From positions 372,001 to 436,000 of the forward strand of contig NZ_JAVQLW010000003.1 of the NCBI RefSeq assembly GCF_031822435.1: a DNA stretch of 64,000 bases. The letters run 5' to 3'. The translations under genes were made by a program, and so were the position numbers. Source of the DNA: Paracoccus sp. MBLB3053. Lineage in GTDB: Bacteria > Pseudomonadota > Alphaproteobacteria > Rhodobacterales > Rhodobacteraceae. The notes beneath the pieces are model-generated. The model did not search any database, was not told the DNA's origin, and worked only from the letters and a program-made list of their open reading frames with translations. Of the stretch, positions 54,912 through 64,000 are shown one piece after another. How positions within the stretch are numbered: position 1 is the first letter of the stretch; the number at the start of each line of letters is the position of its first letter.

Positions 54912-57901
54912 TGAGCAGTTTCCGCATTCCGAAACGCGGTCGCGTCGATACGGCGAAGCCTGTCAAATTCACCTTTGACGGCAAGACCTTCACCGGTGCG
55001 CAGGGCGATACCGTGGCCTCGGCGCTGCTGGCGAACGGCGTCCATCTGATGGGCCGTTCGTTCAAGTATCACCGGCCACGCGGGCCTGTGGCTGCAGGGT
55101 CCGAGGAACCGAACGCCCTGATCGGGACCCGGCGCGGTGCCGGCCGTTTCGAGCCGAACACCCGTGCAACCGTTCAGGAAATCTGGCCGGGCCTCGAGGC
55201 CAATTCCCAGAACAAGTTCCCCAGCCTGAAATTCGACATCGGGGCGGTCAATGACGCGGCCTACATGCTGTTTTCGGCCGGGTTCTACTACAAGACCTTC
55301 ATGTGGCCGAAAAGCTTCTGGCACAAGGTCTACGAGCCCTTCATCCGTGCCGCTGCCGGTCTTGGCGTCAGCCCGACCGAAGAAGACCCCGACAGCTACG
55401 CCTCGCGCAACATGCATTGCGACGTGCTGATCGTGGGTGCGGGCCCGGCGGGGCTTGCCGCCGCCCGCGCGGCCGCGGGTCGCGGGCTCAAGGTGGTGAT
55501 CGTCGACGAGAACTCTGAAGCGGGCGGCACGCTGCTTTCCGAACCGCAAGCCCGGATCGATGGCCTTGCGGCGTGGGACTGGCTCGCCTCGGAATTGGCC
55601 GACCTGAAGGCGCAGGGCGTACGGGTGATGACCCGCACCACCGCGATCGGCTATTACCACCAGAACCTGATCGGCCTGTGCGAGAAGCTAACCGACCATC
55701 TTTCGGAACTGCCGGCCGACACCCCGCGCGAGCGGCTGTGGCGTGTCCGGGCACGGCAAGTCGTGCTGGCGCAGGGAGCCTTGGAAAAGCCGCTGGTCTT
55801 TCATGGCAACGACCGTCCCGGCGTCATGCTGGCGGGCTCGGCCCAGACCTATCTCAACCGCTACGGTGTCCTGGTCGGCAAGCGGCCCGTCGTGCTGACC
55901 TGCCACGACAGCGCCTGGTACGCGGCCTTCGATTTGCAGGATGCCGGCGCCCAGATCCGGGCCATCGTCGACATTCGGGCCACGGTGCGCCCCGAACTCC
56001 TGCACGAGGCTCGTGCGCGCAATATCCCGGTCAAACTGTCGCACAGCGCGACCGCAACTTCGGGCAGGCTGCGCGTCGCCTCGATTCGCGTCAACCCGAT
56101 CTCGGGCGGCACGGCGGGCACCGGGCAGAAGATCAGCTGCGATGCCGTCCTCATGTCTGGGGGATGGACGCCGTCGCTGCATCTCTTCTCGCATACCAAG
56201 GGATCACTGGCATGGGATGAGGACCGCACCACCTTCCTGCCCAACGAGACCCCCGAAGACTGCGTCATCACCGGCGCGAGCCGCGGCCTGTGGGGAATTC
56301 AAGCCGCGCTGAACGACGGGGCCGAAAAGGGCCGCGCCGTGGTCGCCGCTCTGGGGCAGGACGCCCTGGCGGCGGAATACCATGTCCAGGACGACCGGAC
56401 CGGCAGCGGCATCTCAATGAAGGAATTGCCGACCGACCTGAGCCCCGGCAAGGCCAAGGCCTTCGTCGACTATCAGAACGACGTCACCGCCAAGGACCTC
56501 CGCCTTGCCGTGCGCGAGGGCATGCGCTCGATCGAGCATGTCAAGCGCTACACCACCAATGGCATGGCGACCGACCAGGGCAAGATGTCGAACATCAATG
56601 GGCTGAACATCGCCGCCGACGCCCTTGGCAAGCGCCAGCCCGAGGTCGGCCTGACCACCTTCCGCCCGCCCTATACGCCGACCAGCTTCGGCGCCTTCGC
56701 AGGCTATCACCGCGGCGGACATTTCGAGGTGACGCGAAAGACCCAGATCGACAGCTGGGCCGAAGAGCATGGCGCAGCCTTCGAGCCCGTGGGCCAGTGG
56801 CGCAGGGCCTGGTATTTCCCCAAGGCGGGCGAGGACATGGACAAGGCCGTCTCGCGCGAATGCCGCGCGGTGCGGGCCTCGGTCGGGATCTTCGACGCAT
56901 CCACTCTTGGCAAGATCGAGGTCGTGGGTCCGGATGCGGTCGAATTCATGAACCGCATGTACACCAATCCCTGGACCAAGCTGGGGGTCGGCCGCTGCCG
57001 CTACGGTCTGCTTTGCGGTGATGATGGCTTCATCCGCGACGATGGCGTGATCGGGCGCCTGGCGCAGGACCGCTTCCACGTCACCACCACGACGGGCGGC
57101 GCGGCGCGGGTTCTGAACATGATGGAGGACTACCTGCAGACCGAATGGCCGGATCTGAATGTCTGGCTGACCTCGACCACCGAGCAATGGTCCACCATTG
57201 CGCTCAATGGCCCGAACGCCGCAAAGCTTCTGGCTCCGCTGGTCGAGGGCGTGGAACTGACCGACGCGGCCTTCCCGCACATGTCCTGCGTCGAATGCAG
57301 GGTTGCGGGGATAACGGCCCGGCTGTTCCGGGTCAGCTTCACCGGCGAGATCGGTTTCGAGATCAACGTCCCTGCCCCGATGGGCCGGAAGCTGTGGGAA
57401 TTGCTCTGGGCTGCCGGACAGCAATACGGCATCACCGCATATGGCACCGAGACCATGCACGTGCTGCGCGCCGAAAAGGGCTACATCATCGTCGGCCAGG
57501 ATACCGACGGAACGGTCACGCCCTATGATGCGGGCATGGGCTGGGCGGTCGGCAAGACCAAGCCGGACTTTGTCGGCATGCGCGGCATGGCGCGCCCCGA
57601 CCTGATCGCGAGGGGACGACGCCAGCTTGTCGGCCTGCTCACGGCCGATGGCTCGAAGCTTGAGGAAGGCGCCCAGATCGTCTTCGACCCGAAACAGGCG
57701 ATCCCGATGAAGATGGTCGGTCATGTGACCTCGTCCTACCATTCTGACGCGGTGGGCCAGCCCATCGCCCTGGCGCTGGTCGAGGGTGGCCACGACCGGA
57801 TGGGCGAGACGGTTCACATCCCGATGCCTGACCGCACCATTGCTGCGAAGATTACCGGAATGGTCTTCGTTGATCCCGAAAACGCACGGCTGAAGATCTG
57901 A
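54911..57901 (+). CDS. soxA: Sarcosine oxidase alpha subunit
   Basis: This 996-residue subunit starts with a ferredoxin-like segment (FTFDGKTFTGAQGDTVASAL). A nucleotide-binding domain follows (VLIVGAGPAGLAAARAAAGR near residue 173; NAD site). The C-terminal half is GcvT-like and binds THF (about 620-990: GIFDASTLGKIEVVGPDAVE, RVSFTGEIGFEINVPA). The methyl group of sarcosine leaves here as methylene-THF. ATG 54911 overlaps soxD's stop, so the subunits are coupled. It is about 20 residues longer than mgdC. Confidence 0.9.
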   Translation: MSSFRIPKRGRVDTAKPVKFTFDGKTFTGAQGDTVASALLANGVHLMGRSFKYHRPRGPVAAGSEEPNALIGTRRGAGRFEPNTRATVQEIWPGLEANSQNKFPSLKFDIGAVNDAAYMLFSAGFYYKTFMWPKSFWHKVYEPFIRAAAGLGVSPTEEDPDSYASRNMHCDVLIVGAGPAGLAAARAAAGRGLKVVIVDENSEAGGTLLSEPQARIDGLAAWDWLASELADLKAQGVRVMTRTTAIGYYHQNLIGLCEKLTDHLSELPADTPRERLWRVRARQVVLAQGALEKPLVFHGNDRPGVMLAGSAQTYLNRYGVLVGKRPVVLTCHDSAWYAAFDLQDAGAQIRAIVDIRATVRPELLHEARARNIPVKLSHSATATSGRLRVASIRVNPISGGTAGTGQKISCDAVLMSGGWTPSLHLFSHTKGSLAWDEDRTTFLPNETPEDCVITGASRGLWGIQAALNDGAEKGRAVVAALGQDALAAEYHVQDDRTGSGISMKELPTDLSPGKAKAFVDYQNDVTAKDLRLAVREGMRSIEHVKRYTTNGMATDQGKMSNINGLNIAADALGKRQPEVGLTTFRPPYTPTSFGAFAGYHRGGHFEVTRKTQIDSWAEEHGAAFEPVGQWRRAWYFPKAGEDMDKAVSRECRAVRASVGIFDASTLGKIEVVGPDAVEFMNRMYTNPWTKLGVGRCRYGLLCGDDGFIRDDGVIGRLAQDRFHVTTTTGGAARVLNMMEDYLQTEWPDLNVWLTSTTEQWSTIALNGPNAAKLLAPLVEGVELTDAAFPHMSCVECRVAGITARLFRVSFTGEIGFEINVPAPMGRKLWELLWAAGQQYGITAYGTETMHVLRAEKGYIIVGQDTDGTVTPYDAGMGWAVGKTKPDFVGMRGMARPDLIARGRRQLVGLLTADGSKLEEGAQIVFDPKQAIPMKMVGHVTSSYHSDAVGQPIALALVEGGHDRMGETVHIPMPDRTIAAKITGMVFVDPENARLKI

Positions 57902-57914
57902 GGAGACACCTGTC

Positions 57915-58466
57915 ATGAATGCTCCACTTTCCGCCATTGCCCCGATGACGCTGGCCGAATCTTCCGCCGTCCGCATCGATGCAGGCAGCCATGTCGGTCG
58001 GCTGTCGCTGCGGGCGCGCGGCGATCTCTCCGCGCTGAACGAGGCGCTTGGGATGGTGCTGCCGACCCGGATCGGTGCCACGGTTCGCGGCCCGATCGAG
58101 GTGGCCTGTCTTGGCCCCGACGAATGGGTGATCCTTGCGCCACCCGGCGAGGTCGAGCGCCTTCAGTCGGCCTGCGCGGCGATCTATTCCAGCCATCCCC
58201 ACAGCCTGGTCGATACCGGCGGTCGCGAAGTGACCTTCACTCTGACCGGACCACGCGCGGCGGAACTTCTGACGTTGGGCTGCCCGCGCGACATCGACGC
58301 AATCGCCAACGCCTCTGCGCGCCGGACCCTGTTCGACGGCGCGACGGTGATCCTCTGGCGCGATGCGGACGACCGCTTCCGCATGGACGTCTGGAACAGC
58401 TTCGCGCCCCACGTCCTTCACCTTCTCAAGACCGGCTGCCGCGAACTGGCCGCCGAGATCGCCTGA
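57915..58466 (+). CDS. soxG: Sarcosine oxidase gamma subunit
   Basis: This 183-residue small GcvT-like subunit has [39 protein letters not shown] and [19 protein letters not shown] as family motifs. It completes the sarcosine oxidase tetramer. It lies 13 bp after soxA with AGGAGA before the ATG and 19 bp before glyA. It is clearly different from mgdD, though they have the same role in their complexes. Confidence 0.88.
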   Translation: MNAPLSAIAPMTLAESSAVRIDAGSHVGRLSLRARGDLSALNEALGMVLPTRIGATVRGPIEVACLGPDEWVILAPPGEVERLQSACAAIYSSHPHSLVDTGGREVTFTLTGPRAAELLTLGCPRDIDAIANASARRTLFDGATVILWRDADDRFRMDVWNSFAPHVLHLLKTGCRELAAEIA

Positions 58467-58485
58467 CCCCCGGAGGAAATTTTCC

Positions 58486-59754
58486 ATGTTCGACCGTCTT
58501 CCCAAGGGCGGCATCTCGGATGCCGTCATCGCAAGTGCCGTGGCCGAAGAACTGGACCGCCAGCGCGGCCAGATCGAGCTGATCGCCTCGGAAAACATCG
58601 TCTCGGCCAGTGTCATGGCAGCTCAAGGCTCGGTCCTGACCAACAAATATGCCGAGGGCTACCCGGGCAAACGCTATTACGGCGGCTGCGAATTCGTCGA
58701 CAAGGTCGAGGCGGTTGCGATCGACCGCCTGAAGCGGCTCTTCGGGGCTGAACACGCCAACGTCCAGCCGCATTCCGGCGCGCAGGCCAACCAGGCCGTC
58801 TTCCTTGCGCTGCTTCAGCCCGGCGACCGGATCATGGGCCTGTCCTTGGCGCATGGCGGCCACCTCACGCATGGCTCGCCCGTTACCATGTCCGGCAAGT
58901 GGTTCGACGTCGTGTCCTATGAGGTCGATCCGGTCAGCCACCTGATCGACATGGAGAAGGTCCGCGAAAAGGCGCTGGAAACCCGCCCGAAACTGATCGT
59001 CGCCGGCGCCTCGGCCTACCCGCGTGTCATCGATTTCGAAGGCTTCCGCCGCATCGCCGACGAGGTCGGAGCCTATCTGATGGTAGACATGGCCCATTAC
59101 GCCGGGCTGATCGCGGGTGGCCGGTATCCGAACCCCGTTCCTCACGCCCATGTCGTGACTTCGACCACCCACAAGACCCTGCGCGGGCCGCGCGGCGGCG
59201 TCATCCTGACGAATGACGAAGCCATCGCGAAGAAGCTGAATTCAGCGGTCTTTCCGGGCAACCAGGGCGGCCCCCTGATGCATGTGATCGCCGCCAAGGC
59301 CGTCGCCTTCGGGGAAGCCTTGCAGCCCGAATTCGGCGATTACGCGGCCCAGGTCATCGATAATGCGCGCGCGCTCGCCGACGTGCTTCTGGTCGGCGGT
59401 CTCGGCATCGTGTCGGGCGGAACGGACTGCCACATGGTCCTTGTCGACCTGCGGCCCAAGGGCGTGACCGGAAAGGCGGCCGAAATCGCGCTCGAGCGTG
59501 CGGGCCTGACCTGCAACAAGAACTCGATCCCGAATGATCCGGAAAAACCGTTCATCACCTCGGGTATCCGTCTGGGAACTTCAGCCGGCACGACCCGTGG
59601 TTTTCGGGAAGCCGAGTTCGAGCAGATCGGGAACCTGATCCTGCGCGTGATCGCCGCTTTGGCCGAAAGCCCGGAAGGCAATCCCGAGGTCGAAGCAGAT
59701 GTCCGCGAAGAGGTGCGGGCACTTTGCGACGCCCATCCGATCTACGTATCGTGA
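58486..59754 (+). CDS. glyA: Serine hydroxymethyltransferase
   Basis: This 422-residue PLP enzyme has motifs [35 protein letters not shown] and [13 protein letters not shown], where K230 holds PLP. Start ATG 58486 follows GGAGGAA. It joins glycine (the product of sarcosine oxidation) with methylene-THF to make serine, so both products of soxBDAG are used by this enzyme. The gene lies directly in the sox operon, which suggests a dedicated copy. The upstream reading to 58363 overlaps soxG and is not coding. Confidence 0.93.
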   Translation: MFDRLPKGGISDAVIASAVAEELDRQRGQIELIASENIVSASVMAAQGSVLTNKYAEGYPGKRYYGGCEFVDKVEAVAIDRLKRLFGAEHANVQPHSGAQANQAVFLALLQPGDRIMGLSLAHGGHLTHGSPVTMSGKWFDVVSYEVDPVSHLIDMEKVREKALETRPKLIVAGASAYPRVIDFEGFRRIADEVGAYLMVDMAHYAGLIAGGRYPNPVPHAHVVTSTTHKTLRGPRGGVILTNDEAIAKKLNSAVFPGNQGGPLMHVIAAKAVAFGEALQPEFGDYAAQVIDNARALADVLLVGGLGIVSGGTDCHMVLVDLRPKGVTGKAAEIALERAGLTCNKNSIPNDPEKPFITSGIRLGTSAGTTRGFREAEFEQIGNLILRVIAALAESPEGNPEVEADVREEVRALCDAHPIYVS

Positions 59755-59892
59755 ACTGACCCCGGCCCTGCCCCGCATGTTTTGGGCCGGGCCATTCCCG
59801 CGGTTCCGTTCCCGCCTCGCTCTTGCCAACGGATTAAGACCGGTCGGCCGCCTGACGGCTCGCCGGAATGCTGAATGAAAGGTCCAGCAGCC

Positions 59893-60777
59893 ATGTCACA
59901 GATCATCCTGACAGCTTCCTGCCCGGTGCGCACCGGCATCGTGGCGGCGATCTCCACCTTCCTTGCCGAGCAGGGCTGCAATATCCACGACAGTTCGCAA
60001 TTCTCCGATGTCGAGAATGATCGCTTCTTCATGCGGCTTAGCTTCGTTTCCGAGAAAGGGGCAGACCGCGACAGCCTGACTTCAGAATTCGCCGCTGTCG
60101 CCGAGAAGTTCGACATGAACTTTGCCTTCCATGACCCGTCGAAGAAGATGAAGGTCATCATCATGGTCTCGCGCTTCGGCCATTGCCTGAACGACCTGCT
60201 CTATCGCTGGCGCATCGGCGCCCTGCCCGTCGATATCGTGGCGGTGATCTCGAACCATCTCGAGTATCAGAAGGTCGTCGTGAATCACGACATCCCGTTC
60301 CACTGCATCAACGTCACCAAGGCGAACAAGCCCGAGGCCGAAGCCGAGCAGATGCGCATCGTGCGCGAAACCGGTGCAGAACTGATCGTCCTTGCCCGTT
60401 ACATGCAGATCCTTTCCGACCAGATGTGCCAGGAAATGTCAGGCCGGATCATCAACATCCACCATTCGTTCCTGCCGAGCTTCAAGGGCGCCAATCCCTA
60501 CAAGCAGGCCTTCGAGCGCGGCGTGAAGCTGATCGGCGCGACCAGCCATTACGTCACCGCCGATCTCGACGAGGGCCCGATCATCGAACAGGACATCATT
60601 CGCGTCACCCATGCACAAAGCCCGTCGGATTATGTCAGCCTTGGCCGCGACGTCGAAAGCCAGGTGCTCGCCCGCGCCATTCACGCCCATATCCATCGCC
60701 GGGTTTTCATGAATGGCGACAAGACCGTCGTCTTCCCGGCAAGTCCGGGTGAATACGCCTCTGAGCGGATGGGCTGA
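59893..60777 (+). CDS. purU: Formyltetrahydrofolate deformylase, copy 2
   Basis: This 294-residue enzyme has an N-terminal ACT domain (LTASCPVRTGIVAAISTFLA) and the formyltransferase-fold catalytic domain (NIHHSFLPSFKGANPYKQAF). It releases formate from 10-formyl-THF and restores THF for the sox and dimethylglycine enzymes. ATG 59893 is preceded by a weak AAAGG; the ATG at 59875 adds six residues. It has the same length as copy 1 (34872) and shares runs of 85 and 82 identical bases with it. A folD gene is absent from this operon, so the methenyl step must use the FolD at 33762 or another one. Confidence 0.92.
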   Translation: MSQIILTASCPVRTGIVAAISTFLAEQGCNIHDSSQFSDVENDRFFMRLSFVSEKGADRDSLTSEFAAVAEKFDMNFAFHDPSKKMKVIIMVSRFGHCLNDLLYRWRIGALPVDIVAVISNHLEYQKVVVNHDIPFHCINVTKANKPEAEAEQMRIVRETGAELIVLARYMQILSDQMCQEMSGRIINIHHSFLPSFKGANPYKQAFERGVKLIGATSHYVTADLDEGPIIEQDIIRVTHAQSPSDYVSLGRDVESQVLARAIHAHIHRRVFMNGDKTVVFPASPGEYASERMG

Positions 60778-61096
60778 CGCCAGGCACGGTCGACCCGGCT
60801 TGCCCAGGTTACGGAACCTGACCGGGAAAATGACTCCGGTCGGGGAGCCTTGCCCATCAGCCTGCCCGGCCCAACCCCGCGGCAGGCCAAAAGGGCTTGT
60901 CGTCCCGCGGTCAGGGTAAGGCAATCACGATAACCGTGCGCCATCGGTTGCATAAGCGCGGAAGCGCCTGCAAAATAGTCCCCATTCGACACCGGTCACG
61001 AGTTGCCACCGGTTCGATCAAAGGGCCGATGATATCGGGACTTGCTTCAGCCGTCAGGACTGATTGACCGCCAGATCGCAACAGAAAGCCAGGAAG
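60778..61096. other. Intergenic region after purU copy 2
   Basis: No gene is seen in 319 bp. A short hairpin CAGGTT-ACGG-AACCTG at 60805-60820 follows purU by 27 bp and may end the sox operon transcript. The rest is assumed to hold the promoter of the transglutaminase-like gene; no clear -10/-35 pair was found. Confidence 0.4.
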
Positions 61097-61918
61097 ATGC
61101 GCCTGCACCTCGGCTGCCGGATGACCTACAAATTGGCGGCACGAACGCCGATGATCCTCATGCTGCAAGTGCATGATTCGCGGGCCCGCGATCTGGAAAC
61201 ACCCAACCTTCTGGCGACAGACCCGATTGTCCCGATCGAAAGCTTTCGTGACTGCTTCGGCAATTCCTGCTGCCGTGTCATGGCTCCGGCGGGCAAGTTC
61301 GTCGTATCCACCGACAGCATTCTACGCGACAGCGGCCAGCCCGATCCAAAAGATGTCACCGCAAGGCAACTGGCCGTCGAAAAGCTGCCCAGCGATGTGC
61401 TCACCTTCCTGCTGCCCAGTCGCTACTGCGAAACCGACATCCTGTCTGCCTATGCCTGGAAGTGTTTCGGGAATGAAGAACCGGGATGGTCGCGCGTGCA
61501 GGCGGTCTGCGACTTCGTGCACAAGCATGTCAGTTTCGGCTATGCGTATTCCCGCGCGACGCGCACCGCTGTCGATACCCTGAACGAAGCAGTAGGGGTC
61601 TGCCGGGACTATACACACCTCGCCATCGCGCTGTGTCGGTGTCTCAACATCCCGGCGCGTTACTGCACGGGCTATATCAGCGATGTCGGGCAACCACCGC
61701 CTCATCCAGAAATGGATTTCTCCGCCTGGATGGAAGTATACTTGGGCGGGCAATGGTGGGTCTTCGACCCGCGCAACAATGATGTGCGGGTCGGTCGCGT
61801 GCTGATGGGTCGAGGCCGTGACGCGGCCGATGTGGCCTTCGCTCTGAGTTTCGGCCAGCATGAGCTTGCAGAATTCCGAGTCTGGATCGACCCAATCGAA
61901 GCCGGGGATCATCGCTAG
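61097..61918 (+). CDS. Transglutaminase-like protein
   Basis: This 273-residue protein of the bacterial transglutaminase-core family starts MRLHLGCRMTYKLAARTPM, a beta domain, followed by the core with the Cys motif AVGVCRDYTHLAIALCR. The catalytic His is expected in a D-F-H-A-W motif but here reads MDFSAWMEVYLGG, so the triad is incomplete; WWVFDPRNN retains the Asp. I recall related proteins with the same Ser, so it may be a subfamily trait. ATG 61097 fits family starts although the AGGAAG is very close; a TTG at 61064 is possible. The function is unknown; a protease or scaffold role is possible. Confidence 0.75.
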   Translation: MRLHLGCRMTYKLAARTPMILMLQVHDSRARDLETPNLLATDPIVPIESFRDCFGNSCCRVMAPAGKFVVSTDSILRDSGQPDPKDVTARQLAVEKLPSDVLTFLLPSRYCETDILSAYAWKCFGNEEPGWSRVQAVCDFVHKHVSFGYAYSRATRTAVDTLNEAVGVCRDYTHLAIALCRCLNIPARYCTGYISDVGQPPPHPEMDFSAWMEVYLGGQWWVFDPRNNDVRVGRVLMGRGRDAADVAFALSFGQHELAEFRVWIDPIEAGDHR

Positions 61919-61974
61919 GGAAAGTTGCGGCCCTTCGCCTAAACGCAGTGCCGCCCTCGCCCGTCGGCAAGCGA

Positions 61975-62994
61975 CTAGGCCGCTGCCAGAAACTCGTTGA
62001 GCATGGCCATTTCGGCGGCAGAAAGACGGATACCGCTCCGCAGGGACGTTTCGCGTGCGCTGAACCTGCGCTGTGAAGGAAGGCGTGCGCCTTGACCAAG
62101 AATGGCCGAAAACAGCAATTCTGCGCGCGAGAACGGATCGCCACCCCGCCCGGCCGCAAATTTCTCTGGGCTGAATGCGATCACCAATTCACCGTGATGG
62201 GGCGAAAGTGAGGTTGTGCCCAGATAGTCCAGCGCTTCGGGACTGGTCAGGTCGCCGATCATCGCACCGGCGAGCAACTCGATCATGGTCGAAATGGCCG
62301 AGCCCTTGTGGCCACCAAAGGTCAGCATTGCCCCCGCCAGCGCGTCTTCCGGGTCTGTCGTCGGGGTGCCGTCAGGGCCGATGGCCCAGCCTTCGGGGAT
62401 CGGCTTTCCGGCCCGGCGGTGCAGCTCGATCTCGCCCCGTGCAGCAACCGATGTCGCGAAATCGAATACATAGGGCGGGTGATCGGGGCGAGGCCAGCCA
62501 AACGCGAGGGGGTTGGTGCCCAGCAATGGTTGGGTTCCTCCCGCAGGTGCGACAGTCGAATAGCTGGGGCACATGGCCAGCGCCGCGAGCCCCATCCCGG
62601 TCAATGCCTCGACCTCGGGCCAAAGCGCCGAAAAATGCGTGCAGGAGTTGATGGCGAGGGCCGCGATGCCCTGGTCTTTGGCGCGCTGTGCGAGAACCGG
62701 CGCGCCGATCGCAAAGGCGGCGGGCGAAAACGCCCCTTTGGCATCGACGCGCAGCAAGGCCGAGCCATCATCGATCAGCTCTGGTTCGGCCTGCGGAGCG
62801 ACCTTGCCTGCTCGCACGGTTTGAAGGCAGCCTTCGATCCGATAGATGCCATGCGATTTGCAGGCGTCACGCTCGCCCGCCACGATGACGGCGGCGACGG
62901 CTTCGGCCTGCAGAGCCGATAGCCCGTTCTGAGAAAATATCCGGGTGACGATCTGCGTCAGTTCCTCGACGCTTAGCGTGGTCGTATCGGTCAT
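61975..62994 (-). CDS. LDH2/malate-lactate dehydrogenase family oxidoreductase
   Basis: This 339-residue NAD(P)-dependent enzyme is of the LDH2/MDG superfamily, which includes ureidoglycolate dehydrogenase, sulfolactate dehydrogenase and the imine/N-methyl-amino-acid reductase DpkA. Family motifs are SHGIYRIEGCL, INSCTHFSALWPEVE, GTNPLAFGWPRPDHPPYVFD and TFGGHKGSAISTMIELLAG. ATG 62994 has GGAGG upstream; ATG 63009 adds five residues without a site. A DpkA-type role (N-methyl amino acids) would fit the island but is not proven. It is divergent from a solute-binding-protein gene and may degrade the compound that protein brings in. Confidence 0.8.
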   Translation of the reverse strand: MTDTTTLSVEELTQIVTRIFSQNGLSALQAEAVAAVIVAGERDACKSHGIYRIEGCLQTVRAGKVAPQAEPELIDDGSALLRVDAKGAFSPAAFAIGAPVLAQRAKDQGIAALAINSCTHFSALWPEVEALTGMGLAALAMCPSYSTVAPAGGTQPLLGTNPLAFGWPRPDHPPYVFDFATSVAARGEIELHRRAGKPIPEGWAIGPDGTPTTDPEDALAGAMLTFGGHKGSAISTMIELLAGAMIGDLTSPEALDYLGTTSLSPHHGELVIAFSPEKFAAGRGGDPFSRAELLFSAILGQGARLPSQRRFSARETSLRSGIRLSAAEMAMLNEFLAAA

Positions 62995-63283
62995 GGAGCC
63001 TCCACTCATGCGCAGTTCAGTATTTTTTATGAATACTAAACGTATGCAATACGCGCAACAGCCCGCAAAGTCGGCAGATCATGTCGTACGTGTACCCGCT
63101 GCGGCCTGACTTTGCTGTTCGAAACCAAGGCAATCGTCGCGCATCTGGCAACGCCTCATGCAGCACCACGCAATTTGCATACTTTGTGTATTTTATATTT
63201 GATTATTGTGTCGACAGGCAACATACAAGTTGCGGGAATCGGTCCTTGCAGACCGGAAATCCAACACGGGAGCTAAGAAAATC
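62995..63283. promoter_or_regulatory. Divergent promoter with GTAT/ATAC palindromes
   Basis: This AT-rich 289-bp region has three dyads: AGTATT-N7-AATACT (63019-63037), GTAT-GCA-ATAC (63042-63052) and ATAC-TTTGT-GTAT (63179-63191). GTAT/ATAC cores are common in operators of FCD-type GntR regulators. No regulator gene is seen next to it in the window. Confidence 0.45.
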
Positions 63284-64000
63284 ATGAAGACTTCGGCTAT
63301 TGCGCTGGCCCTTGCGACAGCGACTGCCCTGACCACCCCCGCTTTTGCAGACAAGCTTGACGACATCATTTCGTCGGGCACACTGCGCTGCGCTGTCGTT
63401 CTTGACTTCCCGCCGATGGGGTCGCGCGACGAGAACAACGAGCCCATCGGCTTCGACGTCGACTATTGCAACGATCTTGCCGCCGCGCTTGGCGTCGAGG
63501 CCGAGATCATCGAAACCCCCTTCCCCGAGCGCATCCCCGCGCTGATGTCGGGGCGCGTGGATGTTGGCGTTGCCTCGACCTCGGATACGCTTGAGCGTGC
63601 CAAGACGGTCGGCATGTCGATCCCCTATTTCGCGTTCGAAATGGCTGTCACCGCCAATGACAAGGCAGGCATTGGTTCGTTCGACGACCTCAAGGGCAAG
63701 ACGGTCGGTGCGACAGCAGGCACATTCGAGGCAATTGCGCTGGAAGAGCAGGTCAAGGCCTGGGGCGAAGGCAGCTTCCGTCCCTACCAGACGCAGGCCG
63801 ACGTCTTCCTCGCACTGAGCCAAGGGCAGATCGACGCGACGGTCTCGACGTCGACTGTGGCACAGGCCAATGTCAAGACCGGTAACTTCCCCGGCATCAC
63901 GGTCGTGGGCAAGGCGCCTTTCGACACCGATTATGTGGCGCTGTTCACCAATCGCGAAGAATACGGGATGCTGAACTACCTGAACCTGTTCGTGAACCAG
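63284..64000 (+). CDS. Family-3 ABC solute-binding protein (cut by window end)
   Basis: The frame is open from ATG 63284 to the window end (239 codons). It starts with a Sec signal peptide (MKTSAIALALATATALTTPA, cleavage FA-DKL) and a polar amino-acid-binding domain: SGTLRCAVVLDFPPMG, EPIGFDVDYCNDLAAALGVE and KGKTVGATAGTFEAIALEE. It would deliver an amino acid or related solute to an ABC importer whose other genes lie outside the window. It is divergent from the LDH2-type dehydrogenase and probably co-regulated with it through GTAT/ATAC palindromes. Substrate unknown. Confidence 0.88.
   Translation, partial: MKTSAIALALATATALTTPAFADKLDDIISSGTLRCAVVLDFPPMGSRDENNEPIGFDVDYCNDLAAALGVEAEIIETPFPERIPALMSGRVDVGVASTSDTLERAKTVGMSIPYFAFEMAVTANDKAGIGSFDDLKGKTVGATAGTFEAIALEEQVKAWGEGSFRPYQTQADVFLALSQGQIDATVSTSTVAQANVKTGNFPGITVVGKAPFDTDYVALFTNREEYGMLNYLNLFVNQ

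Overview
The window is GC-rich, densely coded DNA from an alphaproteobacterium. Gene content and protein style point to Rhodobacterales, most likely Paracoccus or a close relative; this is inferred from the tmm-tdm-dmm, mgs-gmaS and gbcAB/sox gene sets, not from a database match. No rRNA, tRNA or CRISPR array was seen. Most of the window is a catabolic island for N-methylated compounds. Two one-carbon branches both end in tetrahydrofolate (THF) chemistry.

Left flank (1-13 kb): a TetR regulator and a ProC-like reductase (cut by the window edge) face an old-yellow-enzyme-type N-demethylase resembling N-methylproline demethylases. Next come an exported alkaline phosphatase with a possible Pho box, an exported CxxC protein, and an ABC ATPase plus permease with a (Glu-His)12 tract that looks metal-related. 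A cytidine-deaminase-fold enzyme faces a LysR regulator. A poorly understood pair follows: a 37-residue exported peptide and a 1072-residue membrane protein that carries an internal signal-like segment and a solute-binding domain.

Methylamine branch (13.4-36.5 kb): mgsABC (N-methylglutamate synthase), gmaS, a GntR regulator and a periplasmic-binding-protein-fold sensor lead into tmm (trimethylamine to TMAO), tdm (TMAO to dimethylamine plus formaldehyde) and dmmDABC (dimethylamine to methylamine). After a divergent GlxA/AraC regulator come mgdABCD (N-methylglutamate dehydrogenase), folD and purU, which carry the methyl carbon through methylene- and formyl-THF to formate. An XRE-cupin regulator and an ammonium transporter follow.

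Middle (38-41.7 kb): a transposase remnant, a PLP-dependent Orn/Lys/Arg decarboxylase and a hotdog thioesterase.

Glycine betaine branch (41.9-60.8 kb): gbcAB (betaine to dimethylglycine) with a LysR regulator; an etfB-etfA-dimethylglycine dehydrogenase operon; a second GlxA/AraC regulator; a BCCT betaine-type transporter; then soxBDAG (sarcosine oxidase), glyA and a second purU. The two branches mirror each other: each has a four-subunit oxidase followed by folate enzymes, and the two purU copies share long stretches of identical DNA.

Right flank (61-64 kb): a transglutaminase-like protein, an LDH2/malate-type dehydrogenase and, divergently, a family-3 solute-binding protein cut by the window end.
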